Shown piece after piece: positions 1 to 7,606 of a stretch of 64,000 nt of DNA. How positions within the stretch are numbered: position 1 is the first letter of the stretch; each line of letters opens with the position of its first letter. The DNA comes from JAAFJM01 sp964529175 (lineage in GTDB: Bacteria; Bacteroidota; Bacteroidia; UKL13-3). The position numbers were made by a program, and so were the translations under genes. The notes under the pieces are model-generated. The model made no database searches. It was not told where the DNA came from and saw only the letters and a list, made by a program, of their open reading frames with translations. The stretch spans positions 1 to 64,000 of the forward strand of contig CAZGVO010000014.1 of the NCBI GenBank assembly GCA_964529175.1, in the 5' to 3' direction.

Positions 1-68
1 GAGACGAGGCTCGAACCCGCGACCTACAGCTTGGAAGGCTGTCGCTCTACCAACTGAGCTACTCTCGC
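1..68 (-). tRNA. tRNA-Gly (anticodon TCC), cut by the left window edge
   Basis: Read on the minus strand, the acceptor strand GCGAGAG is at 68-62. It is followed by a D arm, an anticodon stem ACAGC/GCTGT enclosing the loop CTTCCAA (anticodon TCC, reads GGA), and a T arm with loop TTCGAGC. Only the first three bases of the 3' acceptor strand lie in the window, so the gene is truncated by the window and is not broken. It is the third tRNA of a minus-strand cluster (Thr, Tyr, Gly). In Bacteroidota this order usually runs on into a further tRNA and tuf; that part is inference, because it lies outside the window. Confidence 0.93.
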
Positions 69-80
69 TTGTAATATTTG

Positions 81-161
81 TGGGGAGAGAAGGATTCGAA
101 CCTTCGTAGATTTCTCAACGGATTTACAGTCCGTCCCATTTGGCCACTCTGGTATCTCCCC
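81..161 (-). tRNA. tRNA-Tyr (anticodon GTA)
   Basis: On the minus strand the acceptor GGGGAGA pairs with TCTCCCC. The anticodon stem ACGGA/TCCGT holds the loop CTGTAAA with anticodon GTA. A long variable arm, typical of class II tRNAs such as bacterial tRNA-Tyr, accounts for the 81-base length. The T loop is TTCGAAT. No CCA is encoded; the discriminator is A. It lies 12 bases upstream of tRNA-Gly and 29 bases downstream of tRNA-Thr, consistent with one transcript. Confidence 0.97.
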
Positions 162-190
162 TTATTATTGTATTGCTACAATAATAATTG

Positions 191-263
191 AGCCACTTGC
201 CGGAATCGAACCAGCGACCTACTGATTACAAATCAGTTGCTCTACCAGCTGAGCTAAAGTGGC
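191..263 (-). tRNA. tRNA-Thr (anticodon TGT)
   Basis: On the minus strand the acceptor GCCACTT pairs with AAGTGGC, followed by T8-A9 and a standard D arm. The anticodon stem ACTGA/TCAGT encloses TTTGTAA (anticodon TGT, reads ACA). The T arm GCTGG/CCGGC has loop TTCGATT. No CCA is encoded. This is the first tRNA of the cluster, about 90 bases downstream of a good promoter at 356-386. Confidence 0.97.
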
Positions 264-355
264 TTATATTTTTAAATAAAATAATGGTTTATTTTATCCT
301 GATAATCAAATATTACTAATTAAATTAAGAACTCCGTTTTAATTTTTTCGGACTG

Positions 356-386
356 CAAATGTAGTGGTTTTATTGAGAAATGCAAA
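356..386 (-). promoter_or_regulatory. Promoter of the tRNA (probably tRNA-tuf) operon
   Basis: On the minus strand a TTTG (-33 element) at 386-383 is followed 19 bases later by TACATTTG at 363-356. This matches the Bacteroidota housekeeping consensus TTTG-N19-TAnnTTTG. The predicted start near 349 leaves a leader of about 85 nt before tRNA-Thr. The 265-499 interval otherwise holds no gene. Confidence 0.7.
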
Positions 387-499
387 TAATTTTTTAAAAT
401 ATTTTTATTTTTTCTCGGTAAGTATTGAATTACAAGCTAATTTGTTTTTCAATATTTCTTTTTCCGTTTTTTTGCGGGTGCAAGATATATTTATTAAAC

Positions 500-536
500 A
501 AAAAAACCAGCGTTTTTAGGTGCTGGTTTTAATTTT
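500..536 (-). terminator. Terminator of hpf
   Basis: The stem is AAAACCAGC at 503-511 paired with GCTGGTTTT at 522-530, with a 10-base loop. On the minus strand it is followed by a T-rich tail. It lies about 22 bases past the hpf stop codon and separates hpf from the tRNA promoter. Confidence 0.75.
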
Positions 537-557
537 TTTTCTATCTAGCTAATTATC

Positions 558-860
558 TTATACTTTATCTTGAAGTTTTTCTTTATGCTTTTTAACTTGG
601 GCTTTTATTTTATCTATTACTAAATCAACTGCCGCCTCAAAAGTGCTGCTGTGCTCTTTAGCAAATACTTCATGACCCGCCATATTTAATTTTACTTCCA
701 CTACTTTATTTTCGCCATGTGCATCTTTTTCTAGTCTTAAATATACCATTGCGTTATCTATACCCTCGTAAAAGGTTTTTGCTTTTTCTACTTTTTTTGT
801 AATGAAATCAAGTAGTTTAATGTCTGCGTCAAAATGGATTGATTGAATGTTAACTTTCAT
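558..860 (-). CDS. hpf: Ribosome hibernation promoting factor, short HPF/RaiA type
   Basis: The product has 100 residues, the size of short HPF/YfiA proteins; the C-terminal dimerisation domain of long HPF is missing. The sequence shows the family's beta-alpha-beta-beta-beta-alpha pattern, starting MKVNIQSIHFDADIKLLDF, with a middle 'MVYLRLEKDA...KVVEVKLNMAG' and the final helix 'AAVDLVIDKIKAQVKKHKEKL', rich in lysine as expected for rRNA binding. Family members bind the 30S decoding region and silence ribosomes in slow growth. It lies 38 bases downstream of xerC in the same direction and is followed by its own terminator. The order xerC-hpf-tRNAs is common in Bacteroidota. Confidence 0.93.
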   Translation of the reverse strand: MKVNIQSIHFDADIKLLDFITKKVEKAKTFYEGIDNAMVYLRLEKDAHGENKVVEVKLNMAGHEVFAKEHSSTFEAAVDLVIDKIKAQVKKHKEKLQDKV

Positions 861-898
861 AATTTAGATTGTTTTTTAATTGTTACAATTTATTTTAT

Positions 899-1798
899 CT
901 ATTTTCTAGGGTGTTTTTTATACACTTCTTTTAGTTGTTGGATACTATTATGCGTATAAACTTGTGTGGCCGCTAAACTAGAGTGGCCCAAAAGTTCTTT
1001 TATTGCATTTAAATCGGCTCCTTGGTTTAATAAGTGAGTAGCGTAGGTGTGCCTTAACACATGCGGACTTCTTTTAGACAAGGTGGTTACTTTGCTTAAA
1101 TATTTTTTAACTGTGTTGTAAATTAATTTAGCGTACAATGGCTCGCCTTTATTAGTTAAAAGCAAATAATTACTTACAAAACCATTTGCTGTTTTTTGGT
1201 TATTATATTGTTTTATTAATTCTATTACTTCATTAGTTATTGGTATTATTCGTTCTTTATTTCTTTTTCCTAGTACTTTTATTTGTTTTTTATAAAAATC
1301 GACACTCTGATTTTCAATATTTTGTAACTCAGATAAACGAATACCTGTAGCATAAAATAAATTAACCATTAATTTATCTCTTAAACCTTCAAAAGTGTTT
1401 TCAAAGTGCTCATCAGTTAGATTTCCATCAAATAAATTTTCTATGGCATTTTGCTCTACAAATTCGGGTAAACGTTTTTCAACTTTTGGTGCCTGCACTT
1501 TATTAAGCGGATTGATAGTAACTAATTGCTCGCGCAATAAAAAATTGTAAAACGACTTTAAAGTTGATATTTTACGTGCTACAGAACGATTTTTTAAACC
1601 TTCGTTTATTTGGTGTACCAACCAACTTTTTATGTGGTAATGGTTTATTTGTTCAATTTGGTTAATTTGGTAAATTTGGGTAATATAATTTTCAAATTGA
1701 GCTAAATCAACACGATAGTTTATAAGTGTATGTTTGGACTGTTTTTTTTCGAACTCCACATACTGCAAATATTGTACTATCGAACCACTCAAAATCAT
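899..1798 (-). CDS. xerC: Tyrosine recombinase XerC/XerD family
   Basis: A 299-residue tyrosine recombinase of normal Xer length. Residues 1-95 form the SAM-like core-binding domain ('KHTLINYRVDLAQFENYI'), and residues 112-295 the catalytic domain. The active-site set is complete: R154 (ATGIRLSEL), K178, H246 and R249 (HVLRHTYATHLL), H272 (LLGHSSLAATQVYTH) and the nucleophile Y281. The protein resolves chromosome dimers at dif, together with a second Xer partner in most bacteria. It starts with ATG. The position just upstream of hpf and the tRNA-tuf cluster is the conserved Bacteroidota location, so this is a housekeeping Xer and not a phage or integron integrase. Confidence 0.93.
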   Translation of the reverse strand: MILSGSIVQYLQYVEFEKKQSKHTLINYRVDLAQFENYITQIYQINQIEQINHYHIKSWLVHQINEGLKNRSVARKISTLKSFYNFLLREQLVTINPLNKVQAPKVEKRLPEFVEQNAIENLFDGNLTDEHFENTFEGLRDKLMVNLFYATGIRLSELQNIENQSVDFYKKQIKVLGKRNKERIIPITNEVIELIKQYNNQKTANGFVSNYLLLTNKGEPLYAKLIYNTVKKYLSKVTTLSKRSPHVLRHTYATHLLNQGADLNAIKELLGHSSLAATQVYTHNSIQQLKEVYKKHPRK

Positions 1799-1925
1799 AT
1801 TAACGAAATTAGTCTTTATGCTTGCAATGTCAAGTAAATATTGAATTTATTTTATACCGATTATATAAAAGTGTATAATTCTGATGCATAAATGTGTTTT
1901 GAATGTATGTAATAGATTTCAAAAT

Positions 1926-2957
1926 TTACATTTCAGCTTCTATTTCTTGCTTTAATTTATCGAGGCGTTGGGTTAATTTTCTAAAAAATTGATTCCGCTG
2001 CTTCTCTCCCACTCCACTTATTAATATTGACTTTTTAATTAAGTTTTTAAGCCACTGCTCTGCTTCGTGTACAAATTTATCGTTTGTGGTGGTCATCATA
2101 TTAAAAGTATTGTAACTTACATACGAAATTTTGGTTTGACCAATGGTAGCCACAATGCTATTATTACCAACCATTACCTCGCTGTGATACATGGTAAAAT
2201 TAGGCTTTCCATTTTCGGTTTTACTGCTATTGGCACAAATTTTCTGCAAGATACTCAATTCGTAATAAATTGAATTACAAATATTTATAGCATCCTGTTT
2301 TGATTTAAAGAAACCACTTCCCCAAAAATATTCCACTTGTTTGAGGGTAGAATTAAAGGTATCTTCAGTCCAAATTTCTATAGAAGTAGTTTGGTTATAA
2401 TAATGGGCTACATCTTTAGCCATTTGCACCAAATCGCTTGGAATTAACTCTGCATCAAAAGTTTTATCTACAAAATCAGGATCGGCCAAAATGGTTTTTA
2501 GCCAATAAAATATTTTGAATTTTATTAAATAATCATCGTTAAAGTGGTGCCAAATAGGAACATCATCGGCTGAATAGATAATGGTGTTTTCTGGGCGTGA
2601 GCTAATTTGTTTTAAGTTTTCTAAAATACTTTGCAACCATTGTTTAAATTTTTCTTTGCTGTTTTCTAATAAGTTAAAATTAAAATTGGCACCATTGGCC
2701 AATGTATTTACCTCATCATCAAATCTAACTTTATAGGTTTTACATAAAATAGCTACTTCGTCAATATCGAACAATTTTTCGCATCTAATACGTCTGTAAG
2801 CACTATCTAAGCTTAGGTTTAAAGTGTCAGCAATGCTTTGAACCAGATTTTCGTTTGCAGGAATAGCCGTTTTTAGTTTGCTTATAAATTGTTCTTGAAT
2901 TGAATTAGTTCCTTCTTTACCCATTATTTTTTTAGTTAAAACAACTTTTTTTGCCAT
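1926..2957 (-). CDS. Helix-turn-helix DNA-binding protein, Bacteroidota-specific regulator
   Basis: Starting at ATG 2957 (MAKKVVLTKK) gives 343 residues; the reading frame extends ten codons further only by using TTG. Residues about 46-76, 'NLSLDSAYRRIRCEKLFDIDE' and 'AILCKTYKV', are a Cro/XRE-like helix-turn-helix of a type widespread in Bacteroidota regulators of about 350 residues. The remaining 250 residues are mostly helical with no signature I can name, and the C-terminus is strongly charged. There is no signal peptide. It is divergent from the secreted-protein gene at 3148; the shared 190-bp gap holds a small inverted repeat (3036-3048) that could be its operator. The specific target and signal are unknown. 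Confidence 0.75.
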   Translation of the reverse strand: MAKKVVLTKKIMGKEGTNSIQEQFISKLKTAIPANENLVQSIADTLNLSLDSAYRRIRCEKLFDIDEVAILCKTYKVRFDDEVNTLANGANFNFNLLENSKEKFKQWLQSILENLKQISSRPENTIIYSADDVPIWHHFNDDYLIKFKIFYWLKTILADPDFVDKTFDAELIPSDLVQMAKDVAHYYNQTTSIEIWTEDTFNSTLKQVEYFWGSGFFKSKQDAINICNSIYYELSILQKICANSSKTENGKPNFTMYHSEVMVGNNSIVATIGQTKISYVSYNTFNMMTTTNDKFVHEAEQWLKNLIKKSILISGVGEKQRNQFFRKLTQRLDKLKQEIEAEM

Positions 2958-3035
2958 TATTTTTTTGCAAAATATGCAAATACTCAAATTTTTTATTGCA
3001 AAATTTACTAAAAATTGTGCAAAAACCTGCTAAAA

Positions 3036-3048
3036 CCTAAATTTTAGG
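3036..3048. promoter_or_regulatory. Inverted repeat, possible operator in a divergent intergenic region
   Basis: CCTAAA-T-TTTAGG is a perfect 6-bp inverted repeat centred between the divergent HTH regulator (start 2957) and the secreted-protein gene (start 3148). Autoregulation by the HTH protein is an inference from position only. Confidence 0.3.
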
Positions 3049-3147
3049 ATTTTATACTTCCATTTTCATTTTAAACCCTAGTTATCAATTATTTTTAAAG
3101 TAAAAATAGTAAGTGTTTTGTGTTATAAAATAAATACAAAAACTATT

Positions 3148-4257
3148 ATGAAACACTTAATTAACTTGAACAAATTAGCACTTTTATTTTTATTGTTGGG
3201 CAATGTAATAATGGCAAATGCACAAAAAGCAAAACCAACAGTTACTATTTTAAATGTAGATAGCAAAGGGCTAGAAACCGATGCCCAGCAATTAGGAAAT
3301 ATACTAAGGACAGAAATTGAAAAACTGGATACTTTTGACGTTACCGACCGCTATGATGTAAATTATTTAATTGAAAAAAATAAACTCAATGTAAATAATT
3401 GTTATGGTAAAATGTGTTTGCTTGAAGTAGCAAAAGTTATCCAAACCGACTATATGATAACCGGAAGTGTGGAGCTTATTAATCAAAATATTTTGATAAC
3501 ACTGCGTTTAATTAATATTCAAAAACAAAGCATTGAGAAAACAACCATTGAAGAGTTTAACAACTTACCAAATGAAGTTCAATCAATGATAAAAATTACA
3601 GCACGAAAAATGTTTGGACTAACTAATAACGATGAGTTAGTAGCAAAACTTACCAAACGTTTTGATTACGAAAACACCTTAAATAACCCAAATAAAAATA
3701 GAATAAACCTCGAAGGTCCACGTTTTGGCTATACTTATTTGGTAGGAAAAGAAAACGAAGTGTTGAGAAAAAGTAAACAAGATGGCGGATATAACGCAAG
3801 CCCTGCCATGTTTCAATTTGGGTACCAATTTGAAAAACAATATTTAAATGAGGGTAATTACCAAGCTTTATTTGAGTTTTTACCTATGATTACAGGTGTA
3901 GACCAACAATTAATTATTCCAAGCCTAACATTTTTAAATGGTTTTAGAAATAATAAAAATGGCTGGGAAATAGCTTTTGGACCAACAGTAGGAATAGTTA
4001 ACAAAATGGAAGGGGCTGATTTCAATGGTAAATTTTACAGTAAAAAAGATTTGGATGCTATGAATATAACTGATTATAAACTTGAAAAAAAATTAGACAG
4101 CAGGGGCGATTTAGAGCTAACTGGAGCCATAGTAGTGGCTTTTGGTAAAACAGTAAAAAGTGGCAAATTAAATATTCCAATTAATGCTTGGGCAACCATT
4201 CCAAACAGCGATGGCTTTAGAATTGGTGTATCGTTTGGTTATAATTCTAAATTGTAA
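3148..4257 (+). CDS. Secreted CsgG/TolB-like domain protein with beta-rich C-terminus
   Basis: ATG at 3148 gives 369 residues and a clear signal peptide (MKHLINLNKLALLFLLL...NAQ); the frame upstream of this ATG has no signal-like sequence. Residues about 28-160 ('KPTVTILNVDSKGLETDAQ' ... 'YMITGSVELINQNILITLRL') resemble the CsgG/TolB N-terminal fold: an early hydrophobic strand, a helix, then 'D.YDVNYLIEKNKL', a Cys-x4-Cys pair (CYGKMC) and 'TGSV' strands. From about residue 190 ('RINLEGPRFGYTYLVGK') to the end alternating strands suggest a membrane-associated or barrel-like domain. Function is unknown. It leads a plus-strand run with the three paralogs at 4.4-7.4 kb, but 175 bases separate it from the first, so co-transcription is uncertain. 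Confidence 0.6.
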   Translation: MKHLINLNKLALLFLLLGNVIMANAQKAKPTVTILNVDSKGLETDAQQLGNILRTEIEKLDTFDVTDRYDVNYLIEKNKLNVNNCYGKMCLLEVAKVIQTDYMITGSVELINQNILITLRLINIQKQSIEKTTIEEFNNLPNEVQSMIKITARKMFGLTNNDELVAKLTKRFDYENTLNNPNKNRINLEGPRFGYTYLVGKENEVLRKSKQDGGYNASPAMFQFGYQFEKQYLNEGNYQALFEFLPMITGVDQQLIIPSLTFLNGFRNNKNGWEIAFGPTVGIVNKMEGADFNGKFYSKKDLDAMNITDYKLEKKLDSRGDLELTGAIVVAFGKTVKSGKLNIPINAWATIPNSDGFRIGVSFGYNSKL

Positions 4258-4432
4258 AAATTATCCAAATATCTTTAAAAATAAATGCATAAAGAAGGCT
4301 TTTTACAATTTTAAATACAATAAATAAGGTTCAGTTTGGAAAATATTCAAATTTTATTTAAAATTGATTTTAATAACAATCCATTTAAAAAATACTATTT
4401 CTTTTTACTGTAAAACTAAAGAATATAAACAT

Positions 4433-5494
4433 ATGAAAATCAAACACATCATTTTATTATTTTCTCTTTTCTTTGTATCAAACTTAATTTATGCTAAATC
4501 ATCTAACCTAAATTATGCTTTTAGCGATTCGACCAATAAAGTAGAGATTACTTTAAAAGATGGAACTGTGTTAAAGGGTGAACTTATAGAATTGAATTTA
4601 AACGAGGTAAAGTTAAAAACAGATTTGGCTGGAATTATTACTATTTTACAAGTAAATGTGGTAAGTATAAAAAAAATCTCGAACACCCCAGAAACTGCAA
4701 GGCCTGCCGATAAAGTAGGACAAATACCTGAAGAAGAATTTTATGATCCCAAAAACCCAAATGATTTAAATATAGTAAAATTTGGAGGTAATAAATATAG
4801 AACTAGAAAGCCTGATTTTATACCCTATTTAGCTTCAAATAAATATGCCTTTAGCAATAACTATAACGGACTAAAGAAAAACGAAATGCTGTTTCAAAAT
4901 ATTTGGGTACTTTATAATGGATTGGATTATGGAATTTCAAATAATTTTTCATTAGGAGGAGGATTACTTTATTTGGTAGTTGGAGGCTTTGCAAATATGC
5001 ATGTTAGAACTCAATTTGAAATATCTGAAAATATTAAAGTGGGTGCTGCTTATAACATGTTTTTTATATATGGAAGTACTTTAACTAGCAATAGAGGAAG
5101 TGAATATTTTGGATTACTAACTGGAGGTGTTACCATTGGAAGTAAAGAAAATAATTTAACAGTAAGTGTGGGACAAGGCGATTACAGACCTTCGAATTTA
5201 TCAACTAATAACACAAGTAAAAATAATGGTTTAGGCCTTTCAATAAGTGGTATAGCAAAACTAAATTCCAATTTGTACTTAATGACAGATAATTTCTTTT
5301 TAAAAGATTCGGACAAACGTTTTTTTAGTTTAAGTTTTAGAATACCTGGTAAAAACAACAGTTTTGATTTTGGACTAATGGGAAATACTTATAAAACATC
5401 ATACTACGACTACATTGGATCAAACTACGTAGAAAACACAACAGAAGAATTTGTACCCTATCCATTTTTGTGCTATATCCTTAAAATTAAATAA
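4433..5494 (+). CDS. Secreted Sm/SH3-like plus beta-barrel-like protein, paralog 1 of 3
   Basis: ATG at 4433 gives a 353-residue protein with signal peptide MKIKHIILLFSLFFVSNLIYA. Residues about 36-80 ('VEITLKDGTVLKGELIELN' ... 'GIITILQVNVVSIKKI') form a five-strand pattern like small SH3/Sm-like domains. After a Pro/Asn-rich linker, about 220 residues of amphipathic strands follow ('LYNGLDYGISNNFSLGGGLLYL', 'HVRTQFEISENIKVGAAYNMFF') and end in a short hydrophobic strand, like an outer-membrane barrel. The protein is closely similar to the next gene and more distantly to the third. It is 25 bases upstream of paralog 2, so they are very probably one operon. No established family function is known to me. 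Confidence 0.65.
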   Translation: MKIKHIILLFSLFFVSNLIYAKSSNLNYAFSDSTNKVEITLKDGTVLKGELIELNLNEVKLKTDLAGIITILQVNVVSIKKISNTPETARPADKVGQIPEEEFYDPKNPNDLNIVKFGGNKYRTRKPDFIPYLASNKYAFSNNYNGLKKNEMLFQNIWVLYNGLDYGISNNFSLGGGLLYLVVGGFANMHVRTQFEISENIKVGAAYNMFFIYGSTLTSNRGSEYFGLLTGGVTIGSKENNLTVSVGQGDYRPSNLSTNNTSKNNGLGLSISGIAKLNSNLYLMTDNFFLKDSDKRFFSLSFRIPGKNNSFDFGLMGNTYKTSYYDYIGSNYVENTTEEFVPYPFLCYILKIK

Positions 5495-5519
5495 TTTTCA
5501 ATTATAAAAAATTTACCAA

Positions 5520-6482
5520 ATGAAATATTATATATTACTTATTTTTACAATTGGAATGCTGTTTACTTGCAAACAAAGTAATGCCCAAACGAATACCAAT
5601 AATTCAGATAGCTTAATTGAAGCAACCATTATACTAAACGATGGTACTGTTTTAAAAGGAACTATCATTAGCATGAATTTGGATGAAGTTACTTTGAAAA
5701 CAAGCTTTACTGGCATAATTGTAATTAAACAAAAAAATATAGCCAATATAACCAATACAAAAAATGAAGTAAAAACTCAAACAACTGGAAAGCCAAATTA
5801 CTATGAACCTAAACCCACAGATGAAATTGTAAAATATAAGATAAAGCTATCTAATGCTGAAGTACGTCACAAATATTGGTGGAATAATAACTACCAAGGT
5901 TTAAAAAAGAACGAGTTATATTATCAAAATATTGGTTTATTATACAATGGGTTAGACTATGGGGTTATTGATAATTTTACAATAGGAGGAGGAGCCTTTT
6001 TTTTAGGAATTGTTGGCTTTTTCAACATTCATTTGCGTACTCAGTTTAAAATTACTGATGGTATTTCAATTGGAGCCACTTACAATCATTTTATTGCAGG
6101 AGCAGCAACTAGTAGTAGATCAAGCTCAGACAACTCAATTGGCTTATTATCTGGGGGCTTAACATTTGGAAACACCAGTAAAAACTTAACCATAAGCACC
6201 GGAAAGTTTACTAATTTAGTAAACAGTGATAAAAAAGACCAAACTGATTTTGGACTTATAGTTTGTGGAAGTATTAAATTATCAAATTCAATGTATTTAC
6301 TAACCGACAATTATTTTTCTGATAAAAGAACAAATATAAATATGAATTGTGTAGGCTTTAGATCGGTTAAAAACAATACAATTTTTGACTTTGGTTTAAT
6401 GGTGTTCAACAACCAATCAGGTAATATAGATTCAAAACCAATTGGTATTCCATATTTAGCACTTTCAGTAAAAATACAATAA
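5520..6482 (+). CDS. Secreted Sm/SH3-like plus beta-barrel-like protein, paralog 2 of 3
   Basis: 320 residues; the signal peptide MKYYILLIFTIGMLFTCKQSNAQ contains a Cys, but not in a convincing lipobox. The 'ATIILNDGTVLKGTIISMN' module (residues about 34-80) aligns directly with paralog 1. So does the later block 'YQGLKKNELYYQNIGLLYNG' with 'FNIHLRTQFKITDGISIGATYN'. The C-terminal strands 'FDFGLMVFNNQ' are also shared. It sits between paralogs 1 and 3 with gaps of 25 and 54 bases. Function unknown; outer-membrane location is an inference from the signal peptide and strand pattern. Confidence 0.65.
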   Translation: MKYYILLIFTIGMLFTCKQSNAQTNTNNSDSLIEATIILNDGTVLKGTIISMNLDEVTLKTSFTGIIVIKQKNIANITNTKNEVKTQTTGKPNYYEPKPTDEIVKYKIKLSNAEVRHKYWWNNNYQGLKKNELYYQNIGLLYNGLDYGVIDNFTIGGGAFFLGIVGFFNIHLRTQFKITDGISIGATYNHFIAGAATSSRSSSDNSIGLLSGGLTFGNTSKNLTISTGKFTNLVNSDKKDQTDFGLIVCGSIKLSNSMYLLTDNYFSDKRTNINMNCVGFRSVKNNTIFDFGLMVFNNQSGNIDSKPIGIPYLALSVKIQ

Positions 6483-6536
6483 CCAATACAACTATTTGAT
6501 TATAAATTATTTACATATATTTAGTTTTACCACTTC

Positions 6537-7436
6537 ATGAAGCGGGTGTTTAAACTAACTTTATTTCTCATACTAATTTTTTTGAGTAAGCAAATGTTTG
6601 CTCAAAAAAATAGAAATAATGTCGATTCAACTATTTATAAAAATGTAATCATTACTTTTAAAACTGGCTTTTTGCTAAATGGAACCATTTTGTTTCAAAA
6701 TGATAGCACTATTACATTTTTTGCTAATAACTATAAGCAGCCTACTAAAATTAGTAAAAGTAAAATCGAGAAAATAGTTTACCCACCAATTTTCGATAAA
6801 ATAGAACCTATTTCATTAACAGAAAGAATTAAAAAAAAGGAGAAATTAGATTTTACCACAACTGGTCTTGCTACCAACCTATCGGCCAACCAAGGCTATT
6901 ATAAAAACAATTTCGTATTTGTTAATTCAGGTGGATATGCATTTACCAATAATATTTCAATTAATGGCGGATTTGAACTAGTGAGTATTTTTGAAGGTAA
7001 ACCCAACTTTTTTATTGCACCTCGATTAAAGTTAAACTTACTGCCTAATATAGCTTTAGGTGCGGGTTATTATTTTGTAAAACTTTCTTATTCTGGAGAT
7101 TTTAATTTTGGTAATCTTAGTGTAATTTACAGCGACATAACTTTAGGTAGTCAAAAAAATTATATCTCATTTGGCTATGGAGTAAATACCAACCCCGATA
7201 GAATGACTATTTTCTCCACTCATTTATATTCTAAAATTTATAAAAAATTAGGCTTTTCTACCCAATATTGGTTTTTAGGTGATAGAAAAGAAAAAGATTT
7301 ATTTGTAATAAACTTAAATATTTCTAATTTATCTAACAAGTTTGATTTTGGCTTTATGGGGGCAAACCATTATATATTTGGAACTTATCCTATTTTGATT
7401 CCTTATTTTGGTTATACCTATAAATTTAATCCTTAA
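6537..7436 (+). CDS. Secreted Sm/SH3-like plus beta-barrel-like protein, paralog 3 of 3 (most diverged)
   Basis: 299 residues with signal peptide MKRVFKLTLFLILIFLSKQMFAQ. The N-terminal module is recognisable but altered ('VIITFKTGFLLNGTILFQN', then 'PTKISKSKIEKIVYPP'): the central Asp-Gly of the 'KDGTVLKG' turn seen in the other two is replaced. The C-terminal strands ('NNISINGGFELVSIFEG', 'LPNIALGAGYYFVKLSY', 'KFDFGFMGANHYIF') keep the barrel-like pattern and the 'FDFG.MG' signature. It is 54 bases after paralog 2 and is followed by 170 non-coding bases before clpB. Function unknown. Confidence 0.62.
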   Translation: MKRVFKLTLFLILIFLSKQMFAQKNRNNVDSTIYKNVIITFKTGFLLNGTILFQNDSTITFFANNYKQPTKISKSKIEKIVYPPIFDKIEPISLTERIKKKEKLDFTTTGLATNLSANQGYYKNNFVFVNSGGYAFTNNISINGGFELVSIFEGKPNFFIAPRLKLNLLPNIALGAGYYFVKLSYSGDFNFGNLSVIYSDITLGSQKNYISFGYGVNTNPDRMTIFSTHLYSKIYKKLGFSTQYWFLGDRKEKDLFVINLNISNLSNKFDFGFMGANHYIFGTYPILIPYFGYTYKFNP

Positions 7437-7606
7437 AAATCATTCAAACCCTTTATCAATAAAGACTTTTTGGCTTAATTTGATTAGCAAATTGTGCGCT
7501 AAAAACCATTATTTAAGTCAAGAATACTTGTTTTTTTATTTTATGTGTCAATAATACTTTATTTTCCCGTTGGAGTAAATTTTGACGACTTACAGAAAAA
7601 CAAACT

